A stretch of 64,000 bases of DNA, taken from assembly GCF_020921035.1 (NCBI RefSeq), contig NC_063157.1, forward strand, positions 22,337,015-22,401,014. Direction: 5' to 3'. How positions within the stretch are numbered: the stretch's first letter is position 1; every line of letters begins with the position of its first letter. The notes under the pieces are model-generated. The model was not told the DNA's origin. It did no database searches and worked only from the letters and a program-made list of their open reading frames with translations. Both the position numbers and the translations under genes were made by a program. The stretch comes from Rhodamnia argentea (Eukaryota; Streptophyta; Magnoliopsida; Myrtales; Myrtaceae). This document shows positions 22,751-35,725 of the stretch, piece after piece.

Positions 22751-25700
22751 ATGCGCGGGAATTGCTGGCGCAGACAGTGTCACATCGAATGCTCCCTTCG
22801 CTCACGTCAGGCAAGTGCGAAGACGAGCTTAAAGCCATCTTGTTTGAAGCAAACACCACCGTCGTCGTCATATTCATCGCCGGAAAAGAGCAGACCAAAG
22901 CGAAGCCCGTGGGTCGTCTCGGAAGTCCCTGCCGTAATCAGATGGAACATGGCCATAACTTCCCATATGCGCAATGGGCAATGCGAGGCCGCTCTGAGGG
23001 TCTTCAACTCGATGCCCTGTCGGAGCACCGTCTCTTACAATGCCATGATCTCTGGTTACTTGCAGAATGACAAGTTCAATCTTGCCAGGCAAGTGTTCGA
23101 TGGAATGCCCGAGACGGGGAGAGATTTGGTTTCGTGGAATCTGATGATCTCTGGGTATGTGAAGAATAGGGACCTTTTTGCTGCTCGGGCGCTGTTTGAG
23201 CGAATGCCCGTGAGGGATGTAGTCTCTTGGAATGCGATGTTGTCGGGTTATGCCCAGTATGGGTATGTTGATGAGGCACGGGAGATATTTAATGAGATGC
23301 CAACTAAGGATGTGGTGTCGTGGAATGGGTTGCTTGCGGCATACGTACAGAACGGAAGGCTAGAGGAGGCGCGGAGGTTGTTTGAATCGAAGATAGATTG
23401 GGAGGTGGTACCTTGGAATTGTTTGATGGCTGGGTATGTGAAGAAGAAGCGGTTTGTTGATGCAAGGGATCTTTTCGATAGGATGCCAGTTAGAGATGAA
23501 GTTTCGTGGAATACGATGATTACAGGTTATGCGCAGAATGGTGAGTTGTCTGAAGCAAGGAGACTGTTTGAGGAATCACCGACTAAGGATGTTTTTGCAT
23601 GGACAGCAATGCTCTCTGGTTATGTGCAGAATGGATTGTTGGATGAAGCAAGAAGGATTTTCAATGAGATGCCAGAAAAGAATACAGTTTCTTGGAATGC
23701 AATGATTGCTGGTTATGTTCAATATAACAAAATAGACATGGCAAAGGAGTTATTCAAGGCAATGCCTTGTCGAAATATTGGCTCATGGAATACAATGATC
23801 ACATGCTATGCTCAGAACGGCAATATTTCCCAAGCTAGAAGTTTGTTTGATGAGATGCCTCAGCGTGACTGCATCTCCTGGGCAGCCATTATTGCTGGCT
23901 ATGCTCAAACTGGTCATAGTGAGGAGGCTTTACATCAGTTTGTAGATATGAACAGAGCCGGAGAAACATTAAATAGGTCGGCTTTTACATGTTCGTTGAG
24001 TGCATGTGCTGATATTGCTGCCTTGGAGTTGGGAAAGCAAATTCATAGCCGAATAGTTAAGGCAGGATATGTGTCTCGGTGGTTTGTGGGGAATGCACTT
24101 TTGTCAATGTATTGCAAGTGCGGAAGCATAGAAGAGGCTTATGATGCATTTAAAGATATAACAGACAAGGATATTGTCTCCTGGAATACTATGATTGCTG
24201 GTTACGCAAGACATGGATTTGGAAAAGAAGCTTTGGTGATTTTTGAGTCAATGCAGGCAGCAGGCATCAAACCGGACGATGTAACAATGGTAAATGTCTA
24301 CTTGACCTTTTCTTTCAGCTTAGTTGAGTTGCTTTCTTGTATGAAAATGATCATGTGTTGCGAGTTATGGAAAGCTATTTGCCAATGCAGAGAGGAGGAA
24401 AAAAAAAGTTGCGAGTTCTGTAGTTAGCCTCTCCAGTGCTAGTGCTTATTGGAAGTTAGTCCCGATGAGATAATTATAATATATCAGTGCCCTTATGCTT
24501 TCATGATCCCAAATGATTTTTTTTTTTTGGGTCAAAATCCCAAATGAATTTGCTAGGTAAGTTTTATATCAAAGACGAAGTTTGGAGGCAAAAGAGAGAG
24601 CAAGCAAAAAGGATTCAAAATCAATGTTCTCCATAGTTAGTTTCACCTTCACGATGACGAATCTATATTCAGAGTGAGACTTGTTGAAAACGTGCCTTCA
24701 GTCGCAATGGTGAAGTTAAAAGTGAAGTTTCTTCTATTTTGCTACTATGGTTCTGCATTCACTGCGTAATCTTCCCTTATATTCACCTTCAAATCCATGA
24801 TGAAGGTGGGTTTGACTATGAATTTGACTATGAACTCACACGTTCTTTCTTGAGTAAATTCACTGAAGATTTTCTGATGGTCAATTGGCACCTTCAAATG
24901 AGCTTTTACCTAGAGACTTTTACGTCTTCAGATTGTAAGCGTTGTAACTTTAAATTTGATGGTTTTCTAGTTTTATGTTACATTTGAAGCCCATAACTTC
25001 TCTACCTAATATCCTAGTGGTTTCTTTCAGGTTGGTGTGTTGTCTGCTTGTGCACATAATGGTTTAGTCGAGAGAGGGATGAAATACTTCCATACGATGT
25101 ATGAGGATTACGGTATAACAGCAAATGACAAGCATTACACTTGCATGATTGATCTTCTTGGTCGATCTGGACAGCTGGTTGAGGCGGTTAAGTTGATGAA
25201 AAACATGCCTTTTGAGCCTGATGCTGCAACATGGGGTGCTCTACTAGGTGCAAGCAGGATTCATGGCAACACTGAACTAGGTGAGAAAGCCGCAGAGATG
25301 ATTTTTGAGATGCAACCTGAGAATTCTGGCATGTACGTGCTCCTCTCAAACTTATATGCAGCATCTGGTAGATGGGCTGATGTGGGTAGAATGAGATTGA
25401 CGATGAGAAACAAAGGCGTAAAGAAAGTACCTGGTTATAGTTGGATTGAAGTTCAGAACAAGATCCATACATTTTCTGTTGGTGACGCTTTCCACCCGGA
25501 AAAGGATAGAATATATGCCTTTCTAGAAGAGTTAGATTTGAAAATAAAGCTTGCAGGGTATGTTTCATCAACCAAGTTGGTTTTGCACGATGTGGAAGAA
25601 GAGGAGAAGGAGCAGATGCTAAAGTATCATAGCGAGAGGTTGGCTGTAGCATTTGGCATCTTGTCGGTTCCTGCTGGTAGACCAATCCGAGTGATCAAGA

Positions 25701-25837
25701 ACTTGAGGGTTTGTGGGGACTGCCACAATGCAATAAAATGCATTTCGAAAATTGTAGACAGATTGATAATCTTAAGAGATAATCACCGTTTTCACCACTT
25801 TAGTGGGGGTTCATGTTCTTGTGGGGATTATTGGTGA
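22751..25837 (+). CDS. DYW-type PPR RNA-editing factor, At4g02750-like
   Basis: Predicted organellar RNA-editing factor. The PPR array reads a target RNA and the DYW domain is a cytidine deaminase. Exons 22751-24289 and 25031-25837 join across a 741-bp GT-AG intron (ATG|GTAAAT ... TTTCAG|GTT) to give 781 residues. Order: short N-terminus, PLS repeats, E/E+ region near [18 protein letters not shown], then DYW. The deaminase signature is present ([10 protein letters not shown], later CGDCH), and the protein ends GSCSCGDYW. Sequence and length agree with my memory of Arabidopsis At4g02750. Most DYW genes lack introns, so this intron is unusual; without splicing, the frame would stop at 24427 before E/DYW. 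The start is the Met of MRGNCW, a segment shared with the truncated neighbour. Confidence 0.88.
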
Positions 25838-26023
25838 GTATAAAGAGAAATCTGGTGGAAAGTTAAATATGCCATTAGACATTTTATAAGACGCAACAGA
25901 TCTGCCTACACTTTTGGGAACTTTGTTGGCTGGAAAAGGGAAAAATAGAAGGACAGGCTATTTTTTCCGAGCAACACTGGGTCTAAGTTGCACTTGTAAT
26001 TGATCTCTGTTTACGACCAAAAA

Positions 26024-26049
<26 letters not shown>

Positions 26050-26054
<5 letters not shown>

Positions 26055-26990
26055 TCTCTGTTGGCTTTTTCAGCTGTTGATGGGAAGGAGGATATCCTTA
26101 AGTATATTGCGTGCTTCCATTCCTCGGGACTCGTCTTCGCAGCTTGGCCAACAGTTTTGAGAGCAAGTGAGAAGCCTTTGCGCTTCTTAATCATTTCAAC
26201 ATGCTCTGGGATATCATCTGCAGCTTCTATAGTTTCTCCACCTACATGCTGCTTAAACAGTTCGAGTGCCTTTTCTAGGGGCAAAGGCGCACCTTCTGTT
26301 TCTTGTTCGCTTTCATCTAAAAGCACACTTAGTCAGATCCGGTCGCGTGGATGAGCTTTGATTCGTTCTCCTACAGCAGAGGAATCCCTATATGCTTACA
26401 AGATCAAATCTAATCATATATCATCTAAAAAGAGCACGAACTTTCTCAGTTTGAGCAGCTCTCCGGTTCGAATCCGTTGTTCCCCATGCACCGCTGGCAA
26501 TCTAAAACTTTTTCCATACAGCTTTCTGGATTTTCTCCGCCGTGGCACCTTCCTCGGACATGAAAGTCCAAACAATGGGATCATAGATGTGGTTGGACTG
26601 CAGGAACTGGTTATGGATCTTCATCGGCAGGGTGGACTTCCGACTCCACCCATGGATTGTATCCCAATCATTCTCGTGCTTCCGCTCTCATCTTCCACCC
26701 AACTCTAAACCACCTTGAACAGTACTTCGGCCCCACGTAATTCTTCATTGGGTTATCTCCTCCACTGGAGGATGAGCATACTCGCCTGTGACGACATCGA
26801 AGCTGTGACCCTTATCCACGAGTTATTTCACTTCATTCTGCTTCGTCTTCAACAGCTTGCCAAGGTTGAAGCTGGACACATGGTTCTTTGGACAGCAACT
26901 TCCAATACACTTCCGTCAATTCATTCTTGTCGCCTTAACAATGGGACCTTCTTCATGTGGCGTGGGCTTAATTATTGCACAGGTCGACTA
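26050..26990 (-). pseudogene. CC-NBS-LRR (RPS5/RPS2-type) resistance-gene fragment
   Basis: Read on the - strand from about 26990 downwards, pieces in different frames follow the order of a CC-NBS protein. GSCCPKNHVSSFNLGK and LVDKGHSFDVV come first (end of the CC region and linker). Next comes a P-loop remnant (MGGVG, then STLPMKIHNQFLQSN in another frame), then YDPIVWTFMSEEGATAEKIQ (RNBS-A), a degraded kinase-2/RNBS-B stretch with DLVSI, and finally LEKALELFKQHVGGE to KGFSLALKTVGQA (GLPLA region). It ends near EEWKHAIYLRISSFP. There are several frameshifts and stops, and the LRR region is absent. It is a relic of an immune receptor gene, not functional. The longest surviving frame is about 90 codons near 26326-26055. 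Confidence 0.8.
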
Positions 26991-28505
26991 ATATCTCTGT
27001 GAGACAACTGATCAATCCATCCTATCTATTTCCTCGAACGTCAATCATGGGATCACCTGTTTTTTCTCCATTGTAGAATAGACGAGAAACTAGAGCAATT
27101 TTTAGGGGTTTTTGGAAGAAACGGTCACATGATAAGCGACGCAAAATTTTCATATTCCCCCTCCCCCCTACCCCCCTACCCCAATGGTTAGGAAAGTCCT
27201 ACTCCCTAAGCACCTAGAAGCTTTCTCGCGAGATGAGACTTATCTTGATTTGATTGCATCTTTTCGCACTTAGGAGAGCTATTATATTAAGAGCTTTCTT
27301 TCCTACTCAGCTTTGGTCGTAATTTAGCCGGCGGTCCGAGAAGTGCATTATTGGAACCGAGTTCGAATGCCAAGTGGCTCTAGATTCAGGGGTTGCTGCT
27401 ATAGCCAAATACGAGAGAAAGATCATTTTCAATACAATACTAAGTAGACAGCTATATTAAACCAAATGAACGATAACCATGAATAAAGAACAATGAAGTA
27501 CCTTATTTTCTTTCAAAATGACGATACTTTACATGAAATGTTGGTTTGGATGGACGGCAACACCATGTCTTAAGTGCCAATGAGGCGTTGGGCGAGTTGA
27601 TGAGATCCCTAAGCCTTAGACAGTTAAACCGATGAGATTTCAGGTTCGAATCTCCCCGGCCACGTCTTGGGGGACTTAACCGGTAACATTGGCATTCATA
27701 CCCCCACCACTCCGAGGAATAATCCATTGCACGTGGGAAATCTTGATTACCAAAAGAAAAAAAACATCCTAAGAGATAAGTCTTTCATACTAAATGGGTA
27801 GTCAACGTGTTTAAATGAGGGGGGAAAAAGTGGAAGAGAGAGACAAGAATATTATCCTTTGAAAATTGTGACAACATTATCAATTGTTTGAATGTTGGAC
27901 CACTTATCGACATTTTGTGTGTAAAAGAAATGCGACCACAACACAAAATAGTACGACAAAAGAGACAACGCCAAGGAAGGAAGGGGTGACGGGGAGAGAG
28001 AGAGAGTAAAATTCTTCGTAGGTTGTCAAGGCTTGATGTTTACAACAGTTACTTGTTTTTTATCCTCAAATTGAAGTGGAACAACAGAATATTGCCTGGA
28101 AAGTTTGCTTGAAGTGGAAGCGGGTATGCTTTTACCGCAAGACACGATGAAGCTACAAGTTTAATAAGCAGTATGGACGTGCGACGAAACAACATTACTA
28201 TAGAGCAAGCAAACGGTGTTCTCACTTCTCAAGTACAAACATATTTTCCAAAGATCAAATAAATGAAACCAAATGATTCACAGCTCAAATTCATTATTCG
28301 CCAATGAATTATATGATAAGATTCGAAACTCAATCGAAGTACTGTCATACAGGATGATTATGAGCTTCGGTAATACGTTAAAACTAATCTTCAACTGTGG
28401 ACAGATCACACCACCTGAGAAGCTAAAATCAAGTTCATGTTGGTTTGCACCATATAAACGGGAAAAAATGTAGATGTGAGAGTAGAATCCAATCCACCAA
28501 TCTCT
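26991..28505. other. Intergenic, no intact gene
   Basis: Contains a C-rich tract near 27158-27182, a SINE-like element (about 27560-27770) and a weaker tRNA-like stretch near 27325-27400 with GAGTTCGAATGCC. The end is the probable 3' UTR of the DQD/SDH gene. Confidence 0.4.
27560..27770 (+). mobile_element. tRNA-derived SINE
   Basis: GTTGGGCGAGTTGATGAG fits a pol III A box. GGTTCGAATCTCC, about 55 bases later, fits a B box. An unrelated body follows, and the element ends in an A-rich tail (AAAAGAAAAAAAA near 27753-27765). Target-site duplications are not clear. The structure is that of a plant tRNA-derived SINE of about 200 bp. Confidence 0.5.
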
Positions 28506-31500
28506 TCAGTACTTGGACATAATTTTCCTGAACAGTTCTTTTGGTGCTGCAGACAGATAGCAAACACATAATGAAGAAAGAAAGCAGAAAGCAAGATGGA
28601 AATCCAAGCTCATTCTATAAGTTACATATTGATATGCTTGTAGTGGATAGCTCACCAGGTAGCCCCGTGAACCTCTCATATTGCCCATACGCCTGTCCAA
28701 TGAACATCTCCATGCCCGAAACAATGGTTGCTCCACATTCTTCAGCTTCCCTCAAAAGTCTGGTCATTTTCGGGGTGTACACAGCATCAAAGACTAGTGA
28801 ATAATGCTTCAGAGCATGCTGCAGAGAGACAGAGAGCAACTTCAATTTGTTTGACAATATGGAATCGCAGTGTAATGAGAAATCTCACAAGGCAGAACTA
28901 TTCGAGGGCAAAGGACAGTAAAACATTAAGGGTTGCAAACACATTCAAAGGGTAAAGTACATCAGCTTGTTCTTCTTAGATACCTAAACAAATTATTTAA
29001 ATTGAATAAAAGGCAGATAAGTTGTGGTCAATGAGCACTTAGACGAGGCCAACCTTGGGAATTGGAGTTTCATCAATTTTAGGTTGCATCCCAATGGATG
29101 TTGTGTTTGCAAGAACCATCCCATCTTCTGGTTGGAAATTCTCCAAATCAGCAAGAGATAAGGCATCTCCTCCAATGGTCTCCGCAAGCTCTCTGGCTCG
29201 ATCTTCAAAAAAGAGAAAAGGGCATAAATCATCATTGTACTGTGTAGAGGATCTATAATGTTCATATATTTCTTCTCTTCCATGTTGGGGTTTGAGAGGA
29301 TGCTGCCATCATGCACGCCAATTGAAATCATAATATGGTGTCAACACATTGCACAACCCGATTTCAATATACTGTGAATGTGGTATGGCATAATCAAGAA
29401 ATCAGCATACAGAAGCATAGTAGTCAACATACAACACAGTTAAAAGAGAGAACCAAGGAGAACAGGAACTCGTAGAAGTAAAAGGCAGAAAACATGCTTC
29501 TAACATCAGAGCTTAGCATTCTTCAATCAGGTCTCTCCCATATTTGTCAGAATAAAACAGTTGATTTGACATTGCAGAATAATTTATATGACATTTAGAC
29601 GATAAATTCCTCCAAAAGTTTTGCCGATATGCTGACAAGAAATCCAGTGCTGCCGAAAATAAGACTTATCTAAAATTGTGAACCTTTACCGAGAAATGTG
29701 ATGACTCGACGAAATAATAGTATAGAATGTTGGGTTATAGAATGCTTATGAGCACATGAACCAGAAGGTTTCAAATTCTAATCCTGTCCAGTCACATAAG
29801 TAGATTGCTGAATTATTAATTAGTGTATAATTCAATAAGTCGTATTGGCATAAGACTTAATTTCTCAAGGTCATATGAACCAATTAATTAAGCAAATACA
29901 TTTACCCCTAGCTCTACATTTACCCCATGCAAAAGTAACTCACCGTAGGTGCGGTTGGCAATTACTACTCTTGCTCCCTTCTCTTTAGCGCCATAAGCGA
30001 GTGCCTTCCCAGCACCACCAGCACCAATCACAACAAACAACTTGCCATTTAAAGGTGAAGCACCTGCGCTGCTCCCATTATGTGAATCTGTAATAGTTAA
30101 GGGAGATGTCCAATTATGTCGAGAGAACTTGTCATAAGAATATTCTCAACTCATAAATAGACATTAAACCTCGCAGTCCATCCTCAATTGCAGAAATGGC
30201 TCCAACATAATCTGTATTGTAACCAAATAGCTTTGCATCGCTCTGCCTCCTTATTATGCAATTAACAGCCCCAATTGACTGTGAAGTTAGAAGAAAACAG
30301 AATCAAGAATGGCATGAAGCTTTAAACAGAGTCGTTTTCATATTTAAATAACTCTTCCGACTCCCAATGAAATACGCAGCTTGGTGACTGGGAAAATTGA
30401 AGAATTCAAATTTCGAGCCAGGGGTTTAGATGGAATTATTGTTGTGACAACTCAAATACTTCGGCTACGGAACATACATAAATCACTGGTAGCAGCTTAG
30501 AATCAATACCTTAGCAACTGGATCAACTTCATCACAGCACTTCACTGCAGCCTCCTTATGAGGAATTGTGCAGCTGTTCATTTTTACCAGGAAGGATCAT
30601 TGTCTTATAGCAACATTGGATTATCATAGATACAAATCTCGCATGGGAACCCCATGAAGGAAAGAGTATAACTGTTACTCCATGCAAATGCTAGAAATAG
30701 AATATAGGATCGACAACATATTTTAATAAAATTCATCCTTTTAAGTAATTAATAACAAACAGCAACGAAAAAGAATTTTCCGCTAAGATGGTCGAAGAAG
30801 GTTACTTTCTAAAAGGCTAACAACGGATTGCAACGACGCTATAGCTGTCATACAAAGGACAAACCTGAATCCAGCAAAATCAGTGGATGAATAAGTTTGG
30901 AGAAAGCTGGCGACATCATCCACCAATAGATGCAAAAAAACACCATTAAAACCAGCTGATTTGAATGCTTGATTATATAAAAGAGGTGATTTGCTGTGGC
31001 CAACTGGCTTCCCGATGATACCAAACACTTTGGTATCAGGCCCTATGCTTCTGAAGTTGTACAAATCCAACAGATCCTTGATTGTTGGTTGACCAGGAGC
31101 TGATACTGCTCCTGACTCAAGTGTACCAAAGGTGAGAAAACCACCAAACTTTGCACAAAGAACCCGTGAAATCAAACCCCTTTCGCCCATTACGATGCCT
31201 ATTACTGGAACCTGAAATTTTACAATATCACTTGGAGGGTTTTGGTATTTAAAACAGAAACTTGCCCATTTACTGTTCAAAGTGAAGAAGAATGATTCTT
31301 GGATTAAAAAATAGGACAAGGATGCAATCAGGTGATAATTTAGAAGATGCAGGAGGATATGGAACCCATGAGCTTCGCAAAATAAAGGATATTGCAGTTA
31401 CAGATATCGTGACCAAGTTGTCAGGTGGTCCATATCATGGACCAGACAAGTTTATTCATAACATCTATTGATACCAAACAGATTCAAAGAACAAAAGGTC

Positions 31501-33947
31501 CTCTAGTTTCTGCAATTAAGTAAGAATTCTCAATTTCTGACAGTTACTTCCAAGGTTGTCGCAGATTCTTAGGTGCTAGGGAGTGTAATAATATAATGGA
31601 AAATCCTTAATCCAAGATACCCTATGGACCGTCACAATATGTTAACTGAAGCCACTGGACATTGTAAGAAAGACAAATTAAGACTGCAACGGATGGTGTC
31701 GACTCACTATAACCAACAGATTGAGGTTTGACACCCCATCTGCAATTTATGTGATCTTCAGGACACATAACATACACTAACATTTGACTGAACTATTCAG
31801 AATATGATGCTAACCGGGATTCGAAGTTCTCAGATACTTGATTTCGTTTGCCATACTTACGATAGCAAACTTTCAAGGCGTGGATGTGGTTTCCGCATTC
31901 CATGGTCAACAGAACTCGTTTAAGGAAAAGATTAAAAGACTATTCCACTCTGTTTATTAAGCCCCACCTGTACATTAGTCATCAACAATGAGCTCGATCA
32001 TGCTACCTGAAACAGGTGCCTTATCTACCATACTTTACTGATAATCAGCTTGAGAGTACAGACATATTCTTGATTCTCTGTTGTATTCTTGACCTTTCTA
32101 GCAGTGGTGAAGGCTTTTCTATCTTTGTTTCTTAGACTAAGACTTGAAAAGCAAGGTAGCCACACATGCAGTTAGTTCTGCTTATGTCAGAGAACATGCA
32201 CAAATACATAGTTATGTTCTGAGATGGCAGCAGGCATTGAAACTTGCGACAACATGACTCGGAAAAAGGTCAAGATGAAGAAGCATTGGCAGGCCACATA
32301 CGCTGCTTACTTGGGAATGCACGGTTATGTGGAACATCCGTGCAACATCAGTAATATCCAAGGCAGTTGTAGCAATCTTCACTATGTCTGCACCTGCTGC
32401 TTGGATTCTTGCCACAAGATTGCCAAGGTCCTCAATAGATGGAGTGTTCTCATAGTTGTGCGAAGACACTATAACTTTGCACTTCTCCGGCTTACTTCCT
32501 TGTATAGATGCATTGAACTCAAACGCAACCTTCACAAAGCGGTCATGTCAGCCCTATAAGGTAAAGTTATCTAGATGGAACTCCGATTAATAACTCAGAA
32601 GCGGGTGAATTGATGCAACATGCTTCTTTCCGAGTGGATTTTCTTTCGAAGCAAAGTATAAACACTCAACAATGACGCCAACTCTAGCTAATGGCCTCTT
32701 GACCTGATAAACTTTCGTTAACATATTAATCAGGATGATACCTGAAGCTCGACATCAACATAATCAGCCCCCAACTCCATTGCTAATCGAAGGGTATCCA
32801 ATCGAGACTTGTCGTCACCATCATACTGGCCACCTTCCCATTTTGGTCTAAGAAAGTACAAAAAAAGCATCGGAAGGCTTCAATATTCCCCACAAATTCA
32901 CACCAGACTATACAGAATCTCCATGAAAAATCCATTCAAAAGGAGCTAACGGCAGACCTGTAAGTGAATAAAGTAGGCAAAGCAGAGGCTTTGATCAGGG
33001 TTTTCAAGTCTTCATGGGGACTGAAATTCTTCAGACTGTCCAATCTGATCTCCACAAGTTCAGCCCCACTAGACTTTGCCTCATCCAATTGGGTTACCAT
33101 CTCTTTGACTGTCCCCGCCATTACAGGAGCACATATCAAAGTTGTATTCTTCTTCACCGCTCCACTATCCATTTCGAGCTGAGCAGAAGAAGTCGCAAGC
33201 TGAAACACAATAACCAGAACCAAAAATGGGCAAGAAATACAAAAGCTTTATTCTCAGATAACAAAGTCTACTAACACGGAATATCCACTAGCCTCTATCC
33301 AAATGCAATTTGCTTAAGCTGATAGAAAACAATGGATAGAAGCAGAAGTCAAGAAAGGCGCAGATAAATCAATCAATTGAACACCACGCGTCATCAGCAA
33401 CAAACAAATCCAAAAGCACCCCAAGAAAGAAGAATTGGACGTAGAGAACCACTTTGCAAGTAGAACTAAGCCAATCAGCCAGCTGAAGAAACCGCGAGAA
33501 GAGAAAATCGAATATGAAACTCAGGAAGCCAACGAGATATGGAAGTGATGAATCCAGTTCGAGACAATGAACAAATCCCAAGACTGGCAAAAGCCCAAAC
33601 AAAAGAAAACTGCAAACTTTGTTTCCCCCCTTCTGGAGTCAGAGGAACTAAAAGAGATTCATCATGGGTAAGGCAAGAAAAGTATCTGTCCTTTGTTTCG
33701 GTGTAGTGGGTAGGGAGATGATGATTACCATGACGCTACCGGTGGAGGCCATGGAGGCTGTTGGTGAAGTGTTGGCGAGGGTGTAAACAGCAGAAGAAGA
33801 AGCGACGACAAGTGTTGTTGCGGTGGCGGGTTGGTGGGGGAGAGGGACGGAGACGATCGAAGGCCGCTTCCTTGTCGGGGCATCGCGTGGATGGGGAGTC
33901 AACCCTTTCGGGTCATACTTTGCTTTCCAATTAGGCAAGCCCAGCAT
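28506..33947 (-). CDS. Dehydroquinate dehydratase/shikimate dehydrogenase
   Basis: Bifunctional shikimate-pathway enzyme of the plastid: 3-dehydroquinate to dehydroshikimate, then NADPH-dependent reduction to shikimate. Exons in gene order: 33729-33947, 32958-33199, 32742-32847, 32311-32529, 30865-31211, 30510-30573, 30170-30278, 29944-30087, 29054-29202, 28656-28818, 28506-28546. All are GT-AG and in phase, giving 600 residues, close to Arabidopsis (603). The dehydratase half shows LVEIRLD (Glu123), SSHNY (His213) and VKIAT (Lys240). The dehydrogenase half shows GHSKSP (Ser335, Ser337), TIPHKE (Thr380, Lys384), Asn405, NTD (Asp422), GAGGAGKA for NADPH and a C-terminal GMEMFIGQAYGQ. The kept Ser and Thr favour shikimate over quinate. 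Residues 1-73 look like a transit peptide; Met65 is an alternative start. Confidence 0.95.
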
Positions 33948-35725
33948 TCTCCGTCTCGATCTCGATCTGTCGAATACAGTGTAGACACTGGAGGAGGTTA
34001 CGACAAGAATACAGGATAAACGAGCATGCTAATGCTGCTACTCTAAAGTTTACCGAGGCTAAGCTAAACCATTTTCCCCCCCGAAAAAAAACTCCTCCAT
34101 GAAAATATTTTTCTCCCATCTCTCCTGCCTCCTCTCTTTCACATTTTCTTTCTTTTTAATTATTCTTTTAAATTTCTTTTTGTTTTTTATTTACTTTTTA
34201 GAATTCGTGATTTTTTTTTCTCTTTCTCTTTTCCTTTTTTCTCTATTTCCTTCTTCTTTGGCCAATCGCCGCCCTCGATCGAGGCTAGATCAAGCGAGGT
34301 GAGGCTTCGTCGGCCTCGAGTCAGGCCCGGCAAGGCAACGCCCCCCTAGATTGAGGCCGGGCCGGGCATCGCTTGCCTCAAGCCGGGAGGTGAGGTGAGG
34401 TGAGGAGAAAGGACCGAGAAGAAGGTATCACAACAACAGGTCGTCGCCGTCCTCAAACGAGACCAAGCATCGCCGGCGAGCTCGAGCCTCACCAGCCTAT
34501 GGCGTGTCGCGGGCCGTCGCCAGGGCAAGCAACTGGTAGAAAACGGGAATAGAATAAAATATTAAAAAAATAATTAAGAACTAGATTTTTTAGAAATAAA
34601 AGATAAAATAAAAATAAAAAATTACTAAAATGAGTGTACGAATGATTATTTTTCATACCAAATGGCGAAAAATATTTTTTAATGCATTTTAGTTTTTAGC
34701 CAAACGCTCAAAAATTTCGTCATTTTCCTTAAAAATGACTTGTTGGAAAATATTTTTCAAAAATACCACATTTTTTGCGAAACAAACAAAGTCCGAATGT
34801 TGAAAAAATAAGTAAAGTCCATAATAACTAAAGGTGAGCAACAGAAATCACCCAAACAAAAAATCACTCGGACCGGACCAATCTAATAAGTTATGGACGG
34901 TTGTCCGGGGTATCGGTCGGGTGATTTTTGGTTTGGTTTCCAGTTCCAAGGATAGAATCACCCACTCGGACCAAAACCGATCATTTTTTCATTTCCTAAA
35001 ATCTTTAAAGAAACCCTAATCAAGCATGGCCGAAATTTGGCGAACTCAGCCTTTATATTCTATATTCCAAAGCAAAAATGCTCTTTTGATGGGTGTCGCA
35101 ATAGCTCTATTATGAAAGATATTCAGTCCATGCCCTTTATGCCATGGGCAACACATATGCTACGTAAAGTCGCCAGCATATGATTAACCTCTGGGTAATC
35201 CTTCCTAATTCTCATCTTTATTGAAAGAATGAGAAAATTAAAACTTCCATGGAAGAGAAGCGAACGAAAGGCTTTCACAAAAAAAAAAATTTCCTCCCCT
35301 TTGGATTTGTGATTTTTGTCGTCAAACTCAGCCGTCTGCTGGCTATGTACTTTACATAAGAGAGCCCAGATTTCCAATACACCATTTAAACACAAACATG
35401 GCCCGAATTCGGCATGAATCAGCTATTGAAAAATCAATTTAACATCAAGCACTTTTAGATTTAGTCTTTTAGATGGGCGATTATGTGTGATTGTTTTCTA
35501 GTTTGCAAAATATATTCAAATCCAACGCAATATAGCTAATGAGAGGTAGTCCGATGAATATGTTGTTAACAAAAGATTATAATGATAAATCGCAAAAAAA
35601 AAAAATGTATGCAACCAGTTTTATTGAACCACCAAGGAACCGGACAGGACCGCTCAAGAATCAATCACCTCTAATAATAACAAAGTGTGTTCTGCTCTAT
35701 CATTGGTTTAAAAAAGAAAAAAGGG
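33948..35725. other. Intergenic: 5' flank, low-complexity and repeat DNA
   Basis: The 5' flank of DQD/SDH is followed by a T/C-rich stretch (34100-34260) and a GC-rich patch (34270-34530) of the GGCCTCGAG/GCGAGGTGAGG type. Then comes AT-rich DNA with repeat-like phrases (GAAAAATATTTTT, GCGAAACAAACAAAG) near 34660-34790, and a symmetric-looking stretch with AAATCACTCGG and AATCACCCACTCGG near 34855-34975. No gene is recognised. Confidence 0.4.

Noticed and set aside
24290-24427. Direct read-through of the PPR exon to a stop at 24427 as the normal product
   Set aside because: A consensus donor at 24290 and acceptor at 25030 join to the missing E/DYW region with the exact family length, so splicing is the better model. 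Retention may still occur.
26430-26500. GGTTCGAATCC on the + strand as a SINE B box
   Set aside because: It lies within the CC-NBS fossil, has no A box at the right distance and is explained by the degraded coding sequence.
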